From: Pseudomonas graminis
Lineage (GTDB): Bacteria > Pseudomonadota > Gammaproteobacteria > Pseudomonadales > Pseudomonadaceae
Length of the DNA stretch: 64,000 nt
Direction of reading: 5' to 3'
Assembly (NCBI RefSeq): GCF_004364335.1
Contig: NZ_SOCR01000005.1
Location: 62,001 to 126,000, forward strand
In this document: one piece after another, positions 16,648 through 25,606 of the stretch
Position numbering within the stretch: position 1 is the stretch's first letter
Layout: each line of letters starts with the position of its first letter
The notes under the pieces: model-generated
The model's input: the letters and a program-made list of their open reading frames with translations, nothing else
The model's database searches: none
What the model was told of the DNA's origin: nothing
Translations under genes and position numbers: made by a program

Positions 16648-19600
16648 ATGCGCGTTAAAATATTAGGTGGGAACGGACTACATAAAAGTGAAGTGCGCGC
16701 TGTAGAACGAATGGAGAAAGAACTTAGAGACAGCTGGTTTTCTTATGCATCGCTTCTAGTGGTGGACAACCAGGGATCTATGGACATAGATCTTTTAATA
16801 ATTACTCACGATAGACTATTGTTGGTCGAGCTAAAGGAGTGGAGCGGGAAGCTCGAAAGCCTAGATGGGCAATGGTATATAAACGGAAAAAGAAGAAGCA
16901 AGAGCCCCTACGAAACTAAAAGGGTTCATGCTTTAAGGCTGACAAATATCCTTAAGCAAGAACTTGAACATAAGCTTGGATACTACCCTCTCGTAGAGGC
17001 ACATGTGGTTCTGTGCGGAAGCGCTACCCCAGAGCTATTAACTAGTACAGAAAAAAGGTATGTACACACCCTGGATGAGTTTATTAAAATCAGAGAAGCC
17101 TCTGACTACGAGCGTATCACAGAGGACAAGAGCAAATATATCTATGCCGTATTTGAGAAACTAGGTAAACCTAGGCCTAACTCGGAGAAGGTACTACCTT
17201 TTATTCAAAGTTTTTTCAGCGGCCACATGGTCAAACCTAAAGGATTTGTTTCACATCATTATGTAGGAAATGAAAACCCCTGGTATACTCACAGCAAAGG
17301 CCTATATGTTGAATACAAGGGATTACACGAAGAGGACTCAAATGATCAATCCTTGATGAGACGGTGGGACTTTTCAAGGTTAGGAATTGGGCACGCGACT
17401 CAAGATCAATGGGCTAACATAGCGCTAAGAGAGCATCGAATATTTCGCCACGCCAGAGCGGAAAATAGCAAATTAGAACAGTATATGCTGAGGCCGCTAA
17501 TCTCACTTGGAGAAGAAGATATCTCTGAAGATGCGACTGAGCTGTACGAATTACGTCGCACGACAAAACGATTAGATGAGTACCTAGCTTCCAATGCAAA
17601 AAAATGGAGCACAGAGCAAAGGCTTGATCACGTAAGAGCTTTATTAGCGCCCTTTTCTGAACTACATGGCTTAGGCATTGGGCACAGAGATATTGATTGC
17701 CACAATCTCTGGTACGCCACGGACCAAAAAAGCATAATGACATCTGGGTTCGCAGCAGCTTTTTTTCCAGAAAAAGGAACCGTTGGAGATTTACGTGCAA
17801 TTCTCAAAAGTTCAGAGTCGACCTTACCAGAGGATGAGTTTGGGCTAGATGGGGATATACTGGACCCATTCAGACAGGATGTATTTCTGCTCGGACAAGT
17901 TGCTTATCAAATATGTTTCTTTGGACAGTTTCCACCGAGAGAGAATAGCGTGCCGGTTTGGAGCCCTCCTAAAGAGGATCCATTCAATGGAGCTTTGAAT
18001 GACTTTTTCATTAAAGCATTAGACTGGGACTATACAGTAAGGCATGACACCGCTAGTGAAATGCTCGCAGAGTTTAACTCGATTACGATGGGAGTATCAT
18101 TAAGTTACGATGACACTCAGGAAGTTATAGATCAGATTATGTCTGGTACATTTATAAAGCGTGAGTGGAGCCCATTCTCGCTCTACCAAAATTTCCCCCC
18201 TCTTCCGGGCCAAAGCCTGAGCGCCGGTGCGAAAATTTCCTACCAGTTCGCGTACGAAGGAGGGAAAGGAATCTGCAAATTTTGGCAGAAGGCGTATGTA
18301 GGCCGCGACACGCCTGGCATGAACCGAAGAATACTCAGGCTACGTAAACGGATTGAGGTTGCGGCCACGCAAAATCTTCCTATAACGAAAATAATTGATT
18401 ACGGCGTTCTAGAAAGTGGTGGGTTTTTTATTGCCACTGAATACGAAGAAGGTATTATTTGGAATGAGGCTGTTCCGACGTTCGACGCCCCATCAAAAAT
18501 AATAATTTCTGAGATATTGGTGTCTGCGCTTATAAAAATGCATGGTCACGGGCTAGCCCATGGGGACCTTCACCCTGGAAATATTATTGTAAATCTCGCG
18601 CCATACGACGACGATCTTCCCGACAACCTCGCAACGCCGAAAGTAACACTTATCGACTTGATTGATTTAGGGGATAGCAGTGAACCATTTAACGTCGAAT
18701 ATGGCCCCAAAAACCCAGCAATAACAGATAGCTTTGGAAGGGACCGTTACGCTACATATAAATTAGTAGCTGAATTATTTGGAGATGGCATACCGCCAGA
18801 AATTAATGCCGAAATTGAAAGGGCTAATAAACAGTCAAATAGCATCCCGGTGTCTCTAGACCCTTTGTTGGAAAGCATCAGAGAACAAAAAAAATCAGAC
18901 GCCAAAGTTGAGAGCGCTATTACTGAGAGCCCGATGGTATTTATTTGGGCACACAGTTCGTTCCCAAAGGAAGCTGTAAAACTGGAGCCTGATGGTAACT
19001 CGTACCATTTCAACTGCAAATGGGATCAGCGATTCCCAGAAATTCTAAACTGCTATATAACCTCGACCAATATCGTATTGATGGTTGCACTAGACCCTGA
19101 GCAACGACAAATAAGAAATGTTAAAGCCAACATGGACATTGCACTAAGCGAGCTAGTCTCGGCGAGCAATAAATCGCAAACTACTATTCACCAAAAAATT
19201 ATCATTAAGCAAGGCACTTCACAGGTTGACTCATCGCGTGAGCTATTGAACTTATTATTCTCTCTCCCCCCGGTCATTGACGCACTTGACGAAAAATATT
19301 CTTGCGACAATGAATTGGAGGATGAGGTACCAGAGGGGGTGTATGTAGCTCCAAGCCAGATTTGGCGCACCCTCCTGGATAAGGAGGGTGAGCTTCTAAT
19401 AAAAATCGAAATAACTGAAGACGATGTCGAAGAGAGCTCAAACGGTAGGCTCCTCATACCATATAGTTTGTCTCATGGAGACACTTTAGACTTTGAGATT
19501 GATGATCAAGTTTTTACTTCATTTTCCGAAGATGAAAACCCTTTCGGGGAGTTAGATCTTCTTGAAACCAATCCGAACTTTCTTGCAGTTAAGCCCAATT

Positions 19601-21612
19601 GGCAAGGAGTACGAAAAAAATTAAAAAAGGGAGTTGAACTAACTTTAGAATCTCTGAAAAGCAAAGCGTCTCGAGATAGAAGAAGACGAGCGCTTGACAA
19701 GGTACTAGACGGCGGAGCTACGATTAGTGAGTTACCGTCATATTTTGACTTCAACGCACACCATAAGTCTACTATCACTGGTGATATACCCGCTGAAGAA
19801 ATCATCCGTGATCTATATGATGTTCCGGGATCAGATACCGAAAAGCTAAATAGCCAACAGATAATCGCCTTTCAGCGAGTCATCTCTGAAGGCCCAATTA
19901 GTGTGTTACAGGGACCACCGGGAACAGGTAAGACAGCATTCGTCAGCAAACTTATCCATTATCTGTTCCACACGGGGGGCGCAAAAAATATCTTACTCGT
20001 GGGCCAATCACATACTGCCGTTGATAACGTAGCAATTAAAGCGCGCGAGGTGTGCGCAAAGCATTCTACCGATATCAGTATTGTAAGACTTGGGCAAGAG
20101 CAGATGATCGATGAAGATCTACTCCATGCGCACCCTGGGGCTATCCAACGAAAAATTCGTCATAAGTTTCATCGAGAGTACGATCAACGTATTAATGCGC
20201 TTTCGTCTAGAATAATGCTCCCAACTGATCTGGTAGAGGAGCTATCCAGACTTCATCGCAGTATTCATCCGATGATCGAAAATTTAAGACATTTGGTAAA
20301 AAGCTTAGACAAGATCCATCGCCACGCAGAAACTGATGATAGGCGTGCAGACATATCCAACCGAATCAAAGACACAGTCGAACGCATAGCCAGCAACGTT
20401 AAAAACAGGTACCCCGAGCTATTGATTGAAAAAGTAGAAGAAGAAAACTTCTGGTCAGAGCTCTCGTCATCCGTAGCACAGCAGTTTGGTGTAAATAACC
20501 CTGTAGGCTTAAGAAAATTAAACAATTTGCTTAGAATAAGCCAAGACTGGATTGACGTTCTTTCGAGCGGCGAAGCGAACTATGACAAATTTTTGGTTAA
20601 AACATCCCAGCTAGTTTGTGGAACTCTAGTAGGCATGGGTAACAAGAGACTGAGCATCGAAGAGTCTGTTTTTGACTGGGTAATCGTTGATGAAGCAGGT
20701 AGAGCACAAGCATCGGAGTTGATGATCCCTCTTCAATCAGCCCGGAAGGCACTCTTGGTTGGAGATCACCGCCAGCTCCCGCCGTTCTATGAAAAGAGCC
20801 ACCTAAAATCGGTTGCTGCGAGCCTGGGTATAAGTAGCGCCGAAGTTTCTAAAACAGATTTTGAACGCGCCTTTATAACTAACAACGGAATAACCTTAAA
20901 TACGCAATACAGAATGACCTCTGAGATAGGCGAAATAGTTTCTAGTTGCTTCTATAGCGACACGGATGGGGGCCTAAAAACTGGCAGGGGGTTATCTCCG
21001 GAATGGTATGGATTATTGCCTGCACCATGGAATCACCCTGTGACTTGGATCGACAGCGGTGTCGGCGAGCTATCCTCTGGTGAAGAAGAGGTCGCAAAAA
21101 ACAGATACATTAACAAGCACGAGATTGATGTTTCACTTCACATTTTAAAAACATTAGCAACGACCGAGACAATAGCACTCTTAAGCAACTCCGTCACTAA
21201 CGAGCAGCCATTTCCCATTGGGATTATCACGATGTACCGGGCGCAGAAAGAGCTATTTGAAGCTGAACTTAGCAAAAGCGAATGGGCCGCACCACTTCGC
21301 CCCTTTATAAAAATAAACACTGTTGATTCGTATCAAGGGCAAGAGAACAAGATCATAATCTTAAGCTTGGTGAGAGACAACGCTAGTAAAAACCAAGGCT
21401 TTCTAGGTGATCAACCTCGCATCAACGTAGCGCTTTCTCGAGCGCAAGAGCGACTAGTCATTTTGGGCGCGAGGCGGATGTGGGGCAAGAGCAATACAGA
21501 CTCTGCCTTAAGCCTCGTCCTAGACTACATTGAAGGGCAAGCTCATAACCGCGCTAAAGGTTACGAAATTACAGATGGAACTGGCATAATCAGAGGGATG
21601 GCAAATGTTTGA
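16648..21612 (+). CDS. NERD nuclease + kinase-like + SF1 helicase fusion (Mokosh MkoA-like defence protein)
   Basis: A 1654-residue multidomain protein. Residues about 10-120 form a NERD nuclease-like domain with D46/D48 and E61-x-K63 in MDIDLLII..LVELKEW. A first kinase-like region (about 240-480) has the catalytic loop HRDIDCHN (346-353) but TSGF where DFG is expected. A second (about 530-740) has KFW as the possible ATP lysine, HGDLHPGN (638-645) and a metal-binding DLID near D670. The C-terminal half is a COG1112-type superfamily 1 helicase: Walker A GPPGTGKT (1089-1096), Walker B DEAG (1348-1351), GDHRQLPP (1372-1379), VDSYQGQE (from 1559) and INVALSRA (1592-1599). Kinase plus COG1112 helicase is the plan of MkoA in type I Mokosh anti-phage systems. 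It is clearly AT-richer than its neighbours (two sampled 60-base lines gave 35% and 52% GC). The next gene overlaps its end by 8 bp. Defence function is inferred. Confidence 0.85.
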   Translation: MRVKILGGNGLHKSEVRAVERMEKELRDSWFSYASLLVVDNQGSMDIDLLIITHDRLLLVELKEWSGKLESLDGQWYINGKRRSKSPYETKRVHALRLTNILKQELEHKLGYYPLVEAHVVLCGSATPELLTSTEKRYVHTLDEFIKIREASDYERITEDKSKYIYAVFEKLGKPRPNSEKVLPFIQSFFSGHMVKPKGFVSHHYVGNENPWYTHSKGLYVEYKGLHEEDSNDQSLMRRWDFSRLGIGHATQDQWANIALREHRIFRHARAENSKLEQYMLRPLISLGEEDISEDATELYELRRTTKRLDEYLASNAKKWSTEQRLDHVRALLAPFSELHGLGIGHRDIDCHNLWYATDQKSIMTSGFAAAFFPEKGTVGDLRAILKSSESTLPEDEFGLDGDILDPFRQDVFLLGQVAYQICFFGQFPPRENSVPVWSPPKEDPFNGALNDFFIKALDWDYTVRHDTASEMLAEFNSITMGVSLSYDDTQEVIDQIMSGTFIKREWSPFSLYQNFPPLPGQSLSAGAKISYQFAYEGGKGICKFWQKAYVGRDTPGMNRRILRLRKRIEVAATQNLPITKIIDYGVLESGGFFIATEYEEGIIWNEAVPTFDAPSKIIISEILVSALIKMHGHGLAHGDLHPGNIIVNLAPYDDDLPDNLATPKVTLIDLIDLGDSSEPFNVEYGPKNPAITDSFGRDRYATYKLVAELFGDGIPPEINAEIERANKQSNSIPVSLDPLLESIREQKKSDAKVESAITESPMVFIWAHSSFPKEAVKLEPDGNSYHFNCKWDQRFPEILNCYITSTNIVLMVALDPEQRQIRNVKANMDIALSELVSASNKSQTTIHQKIIIKQGTSQVDSSRELLNLLFSLPPVIDALDEKYSCDNELEDEVPEGVYVAPSQIWRTLLDKEGELLIKIEITEDDVEESSNGRLLIPYSLSHGDTLDFEIDDQVFTSFSEDENPFGELDLLETNPNFLAVKPNWQGVRKKLKKGVELTLESLKSKASRDRRRRALDKVLDGGATISELPSYFDFNAHHKSTITGDIPAEEIIRDLYDVPGSDTEKLNSQQIIAFQRVISEGPISVLQGPPGTGKTAFVSKLIHYLFHTGGAKNILLVGQSHTAVDNVAIKAREVCAKHSTDISIVRLGQEQMIDEDLLHAHPGAIQRKIRHKFHREYDQRINALSSRIMLPTDLVEELSRLHRSIHPMIENLRHLVKSLDKIHRHAETDDRRADISNRIKDTVERIASNVKNRYPELLIEKVEEENFWSELSSSVAQQFGVNNPVGLRKLNNLLRISQDWIDVLSSGEANYDKFLVKTSQLVCGTLVGMGNKRLSIEESVFDWVIVDEAGRAQASELMIPLQSARKALLVGDHRQLPPFYEKSHLKSVAASLGISSAEVSKTDFERAFITNNGITLNTQYRMTSEIGEIVSSCFYSDTDGGLKTGRGLSPEWYGLLPAPWNHPVTWIDSGVGELSSGEEEVAKNRYINKHEIDVSLHILKTLATTETIALLSNSVTNEQPFPIGIITMYRAQKELFEAELSKSEWAAPLRPFIKINTVDSYQGQENKIIILSLVRDNASKNQGFLGDQPRINVALSRAQERLVILGARRMWGKSNTDSALSLVLDYIEGQAHNRAKGYEITDGTGIIRGMANV

Positions 21613-23161
21613 TTTCGAAACCAATGAAGTTGAATCTGAACGTAAGCTCGGAAATGTGATTTCACTGTTGCTTCCAGCTAGAAGCTATAGGCTTTATTGT
21701 TCTTGGACTCAAGAGGCCCCTTTGCCGGCGATAGAGGAATTTTCTTGCAGGTTGCTTTTGGCGCTGGGAGAGGTGCTCATTGGAGAGCTTCAGGAATATT
21801 TTGGTTTGACCACAAGAGAATGTGAAGTCCTAGTTCAAAGCTTGACCGACAATAAACTAGCTACATATACCTCGGAGGGTCTTCTTTCCCCATCTTCAAT
21901 GCTACAAACTAAAACAAATGGCAATGCCGACATATTACCCAGCCTGACAAAGTACGAAGAAAAGGAGGAGAATCCAGTATTTGATCTATTGACTCTAACC
22001 ATTCTATCAAGACGCACTTACGACAAAAGTAAGTACGGCCTTCCTGAAATTCCCTTTACAGAGGAAAAAAGCTTAGGTCAGCTTGAAATCTTAGAAGCAT
22101 TCGGGAAGCAATATCGAGCACACCTTGAATATACCCGGAAAAATGAAATAGATATAAAAAAGACACGACTATATAAAATAAACACTTGCGAACAAGATCG
22201 TACACTACAAATCCCTATAGACCTAGACATACATGTTGAAACAACCACTAATGGCAGAGTCAACGTAATCAAAGACTCATCTGAAAAACTCGGGGATTTG
22301 AGAAGACGTCCTTTATCTAACAAACTAGAATCAAAAATATCAGACTACTTAAATAGCCTACAAATGCCTAGCGGCGGGCTTTCGCTGGAGGAATATTGCC
22401 ACATAGTCGATGACCAAATCCTCCTGCGCTATGCATCTAATAATTCATTTGATTTGAACTCATGGCTTTTGGACAGGGCGGAGAAGAAAACTGGATATGG
22501 AAACCCTCAAACCCGTGCAATGTTTGGCCCGATCTACCTAGATAATAACCGCACCTTTCTTGAACGCCTCCTAAAGGATAACTCTAGAGACTGGAAGCCT
22601 AAGACAATTCATTCCGCATTATGGCTTTCTAGCTTCGCTCCTTTATGGGGGGAGAATGGGTCATTGCTGGGGGAGTTCTCTCGAAAAATCGAGCCACTGC
22701 TCGCGGAAGATGAAAGCGTAAAGGGCAATATAGTCGCTCTATTTCCATTCAATGATTATAAGGGAATAAACGAGTTGAAACGGCGGTTTGGGACTCGTAT
22801 CCCTTCAGCGGTCTGCTTTGGTGGCGATCCATTGCAAGACAGAAGCGAAATATTTTTGATCCCGGGACAAGTTGCAATTTCGCAATTCCACATTCATCCG
22901 AGCCCAGATAGCTCGATCACCGTCCCTATAGGATTTATTACTACAGACGTCGAAAGGCTGGCACGCATCCATTCTATATTGTCATATCGGCTTGAAAATC
23001 GTCCTCCCCCTCAACTCGCTTGGACAAATGGGAAAATGTCTGCGCACGAACTACTACGATTTAATTTAAACGACGAAGAGCGGTCCGAAGGAGAGGCGCC
23101 CAAAAGGCAAAATGAAACTGTAATTTACTACAAGTCTAAGCCAAAAAAGCTCAATGAGTAG
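21605..23161 (+). CDS. Unknown partner of the helicase-kinase protein (MkoB position)
   Basis: A 518-residue soluble protein starting at ATG 21605, inside the last codons of the helicase gene (8-bp overlap), so the two are translationally coupled. Residues about 40-100 look like a winged-helix unit (LLLALGEVLIGELQEYFGLTTRECEVLVQSLTDNKLATYTSEG). The C-terminal third contains strand-rich segments such as NIVALFPF, SAVCFGGD, EIFLIPGQVAISQFHIHPSP and TVPIGFITTD. In type I Mokosh the second gene is a phospholipase-D-type nuclease, but I cannot find an HxKx4D motif; HIHPSPD is the nearest and does not fit the spacing. Same AT-rich composition as the first gene. Function unknown; probable effector or regulator of the same module. 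Confidence 0.75.
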   Translation: MFDFETNEVESERKLGNVISLLLPARSYRLYCSWTQEAPLPAIEEFSCRLLLALGEVLIGELQEYFGLTTRECEVLVQSLTDNKLATYTSEGLLSPSSMLQTKTNGNADILPSLTKYEEKEENPVFDLLTLTILSRRTYDKSKYGLPEIPFTEEKSLGQLEILEAFGKQYRAHLEYTRKNEIDIKKTRLYKINTCEQDRTLQIPIDLDIHVETTTNGRVNVIKDSSEKLGDLRRRPLSNKLESKISDYLNSLQMPSGGLSLEEYCHIVDDQILLRYASNNSFDLNSWLLDRAEKKTGYGNPQTRAMFGPIYLDNNRTFLERLLKDNSRDWKPKTIHSALWLSSFAPLWGENGSLLGEFSRKIEPLLAEDESVKGNIVALFPFNDYKGINELKRRFGTRIPSAVCFGGDPLQDRSEIFLIPGQVAISQFHIHPSPDSSITVPIGFITTDVERLARIHSILSYRLENRPPPQLAWTNGKMSAHELLRFNLNDEERSEGEAPKRQNETVIYYKSKPKKLNE

Positions 23162-23506
23162 ATTCAGCGTACATTTCTGCGGCGTCTGAACATCAATACC
23201 GAGCCGCAGATCCAGAACAGATGTTTGAATAAAGTCTCACGATTAAAAAGTGGGATTTTATTTAAAATTATTACTTGGAAATTAAACTTTCCGAATAATT
23301 TTCAATGGACTCTGCATCATCGGTAAAAACCAGTCGGTCAATGCCTCCAAGACGGAGCTTATGAAGTCCACATTTCTCCGATGCATCAAGGGTATTCGAT
23401 GGATAACCAAAATATCTGCAGATAATAGGAGTTTAATTAGCCTAACCTTCGGGATGAGATTTTATATAGGCATAAAATTCGAGGCCAAAAAACACTTTTT
23501 ATTATT
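23162..23506. other. AT-rich non-coding tail of the island
   Basis: Starts with a hairpin 14 bp past the stop (TCTGCGGC 23176-23183 with GCCGCAGA 23203-23210) without a T tract. The rest is AT-rich and without a credible gene. It leads directly into the decayed tRNA-Thr copy. Confidence 0.5.
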
Positions 23507-23569
23507 GACTTTTGGAGCCGCACTAGGCTTAGCAATGAGGCTCACCGGAAGGCGGGCCTTTTTTGTTTG
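23507..23569 (+). other. Degenerate copy of tRNA-Thr 3' end and terminator (attR-like)
   Basis: Aligns with 14983-15046. GACTCCTGGTGCCGGCACCA of the tRNA corresponds to GACTTTTGGAGCCGCACTA here, then TTAGCAA is shared, then the terminator stem (GGCTCACCG.AAGG.GGGCC) and TTTTTTGTTTG. By hand alignment there are about 10 mismatches and one gap in 64 positions. It marks the right border of the accessory region. Confidence 0.65.
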
Positions 23570-23698
23570 GGCGTTTCAGAGGGGGAGTTGGGACACACAT
23601 TTACCAGCTGAAAAGCCTCAGCCATCTCGACCCTGCACCTCATTGTCCCGGCCTCAATCCACGGGCATCATCGTGCTTCGACATAAGGACGCGTCTTC

Positions 23699-24190
23699 AT
23701 GGCCAACCCCACACTCCACCTCCTGTGCGGCAAGATCGCATCCGGGAAATCCACCCTAGCGAATTCCCTAAAAGCCGAACATGCCGCGATCCTGCTGACT
23801 GAAGACCATTGGCTCTCAAGGCTCTACCCAGACCAGATCCACTCGGTCGGAGACTACGTAAAACTCTCAAGAAGACTCCGAGATGTCGTAGGCCCTTTGG
23901 TCATCGACATGCTAAAGGCCGGGATCAATGTGGTTCTCGATTTCCCCGCCAACACTCCCGCAGACCGCCACTGGTTACGCAGTCTGGCTGACACCGCCCA
24001 TGCTTCTCACAGCCTTCACTTCCTCGACGTCGACGACGAAACCTGCCGAGCCCGGCTGGACCTCAGAAACACGCGCGGAGATCATGACTTCGCAGCGACT
24101 GACGCGGAGTTCGATTTGATCACCAGTTACTTTGTGGCCCCACATAAGGAAGAAGGGCTCAACGTGGTCATTCACCAGGATCACGCCTAA
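23699..24190 (+). CDS. AAA_33-type P-loop nucleoside/nucleotide kinase-like protein
   Basis: A 163-residue cytoplasmic protein. It has Walker A GKIASGKST (11-19), a Walker-B-like strand INVVLDFPANT and an arginine-rich lid segment CRARLDLRNTRGDHDFAATD. This is the compact AAA_33 fold of small phosphotransferases related to zeta-type and chloramphenicol-phosphotransferase kinases. No antitoxin gene is adjacent, so a toxin role is not supported. It is the first GC-rich gene after the island border. Substrate unknown. Confidence 0.75.
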   Translation: MANPTLHLLCGKIASGKSTLANSLKAEHAAILLTEDHWLSRLYPDQIHSVGDYVKLSRRLRDVVGPLVIDMLKAGINVVLDFPANTPADRHWLRSLADTAHASHSLHFLDVDDETCRARLDLRNTRGDHDFAATDAEFDLITSYFVAPHKEEGLNVVIHQDHA

Positions 24191-24361
24191 ACGGCTGCCA
24201 CCCGGAGAGAACCCAGCCATCAGGCTCAAATGGCGCCCTTAGATTCAAAGCGCCCCCTCCCCCATCCCGCCCCCATCGAGTAACGTATACCCATCCAACG
24301 GGCCCTCGCGTCTGCGTCAGGACAGCGACCCGCCATCAGAATCACGATAGAAGGCCCAACC

Positions 24362-24682
24362 GTGCACAAAGTCCGATTGATCAAGTACGTCTGGACCCAC
24401 CAGACCCCGGAGATTTCGTCCGAATGGTCCAAGCTGCTCTACGAAGTGGAGCTGCCGTTCGTCCCTTTCCATGGCTTGAACATTCAGTTGCCGATGCAGC
24501 GTGTCTGGCGGATTCGGGATGTCGAGTGGAACGTCGAAGAGCAGACCTTCCGTTGCCATATCGAGGACCAGTTCATGAACCTGCTGGACGTGGACGACTC
24601 GTACGAGGACTGGATCGAGACGTTGCTGGAGTGTGGGTGGGTGCTGAGCGGGCGCTACACCAATGAGCACAACAAGACCTGA
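24362..24682 (+). CDS. Hypothetical protein
   Basis: A 106-residue soluble protein from GTG 24362 with AAGG nine bases upstream. Strand-rich and aromatic (VRLIKYVWTHQTPEISSEW, LPFVPFHGLNIQLP, QRVWRIRDVEWNVEEQTF), ending in an acidic DVDDSYEDWIETLLECGW segment. No motif recognised. Normal codon use suggests a real gene. Confidence 0.65.
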   Translation: MHKVRLIKYVWTHQTPEISSEWSKLLYEVELPFVPFHGLNIQLPMQRVWRIRDVEWNVEEQTFRCHIEDQFMNLLDVDDSYEDWIETLLECGWVLSGRYTNEHNKT

Positions 24683-24824
24683 ATCGCCGTCGCTCAACTA
24701 TTCCCCCGGAATTGACGCAGGATGCGCGGTTTGCCCGGCAGAGATAACGAACAGGTGCCAGACTGGATAGCAGACCAGGCACATGGACTGTCACGGCGCC
24801 CTATTCCCTCTGAGCATGACTGCC

Positions 24825-25574
24825 ATGAAATGGATTTCCTGTTGTATCCGTTACGCGGCCAGCGCGCTGTTGGCGTGTTCGTCAGCGGCGTTTGCGCTGC
24901 CGGTGGTTGACGTGTACGTGGCCGAAGCGCCACCGCTGACCATGGCCAGTCAAGGCGACCAGCATGGCATCGCGGGCGACATTAGCCTGCAAGCCATGGC
25001 GATGGCCGGGTATTCCGCTCACCTGCTGTCGCCGCCGTGGCCGCGCGCGCAACGCGACGTGGCGCTTGGGGCGAATAAGCTCATCGCGCCGCTGACCCGC
25101 ACCCAAAGCCGAGAAGGCAGCTTCACCTGGATCGCGCCGCTGATGACGATGGACCGGGCGTTTTTCAGCCTTGATCGTCATGTCGAGAGTTTTGAAGAGG
25201 CGCGCAAGGCCTTCAAAATGATTGCCGTGGGCAGTGGCTCGGCGCAGGAGACGCGGCTACGTGAGGAAGGTTTTTCCGCCGCGCAGATTTATCCGCTGAA
25301 GATTGGCGAGAACCCGGCGCTGATGTTGCTCAAGGGCCGGGTGGATGCGTGGTTCAACGGCGTGCCGGAGACGCTTTATATCTGGAAGCAGATCAGCGAC
25401 CGCCCGCTTATGATGAGCCGGGCGTTGATGACCGCCGATCTTTATCTGGCGTGCTCGAAAGACTGCGACCCTCAGATGGTCGAGAAGCTGAGGACCGCGA
25501 TCGATACGCTGCAGTCAGACGGCTCGATCAAACGCGCCCAGCATGACTACCTGAAAGGGTTGCCCGTCCAGTAG
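24825..25574 (+). CDS. Periplasmic substrate-binding-like protein (SBP_bac_3 type)
   Basis: About 249 residues, exported by the signal peptide ISCCIRYAASALLACSSAAFA, then VVDVYVAEAPPLTMAS and IAGDISLQAMAMAGYSAHLL, the pattern of stand-alone family 3 solute-binding proteins. Later segments (FKMIAVGSGSAQETRLREEGF, LLKGRVDAWFNGVPETLY) fit the second lobe. No transporter gene is adjacent, so this is an orphan binding protein, which may sense or scavenge a small polar molecule. Starts at 24783 and 24816 are also possible; none has a good ribosome site, and 24825 gives the most normal signal peptide. Confidence 0.75.
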   Translation: MKWISCCIRYAASALLACSSAAFALPVVDVYVAEAPPLTMASQGDQHGIAGDISLQAMAMAGYSAHLLSPPWPRAQRDVALGANKLIAPLTRTQSREGSFTWIAPLMTMDRAFFSLDRHVESFEEARKAFKMIAVGSGSAQETRLREEGFSAAQIYPLKIGENPALMLLKGRVDAWFNGVPETLYIWKQISDRPLMMSRALMTADLYLACSKDCDPQMVEKLRTAIDTLQSDGSIKRAQHDYLKGLPVQ

Positions 25575-25606
25575 GGCAGCCTGGCTCCAAGGCTCGTGAT
25601 TGCCTG

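Noticed and set aside
22860..22950. PLD HKD motif in the partner protein (HIHPSPD)
   Set aside because: The family needs H-x-K-x4-D; here the second basic residue is His and the Asp is one position early, with no second copy.
23361..23759. 132-codon open frame after the island module
   Set aside because: It runs through the copied tRNA terminator and into the AAA_33 gene; no ribosome site and no domain.
23699..24190. Zeta-type toxin
   Set aside because: The P-loop kinase fold fits, but there is no antitoxin gene next to it and the gene looks like a core GC-rich gene, so only the fold is called.
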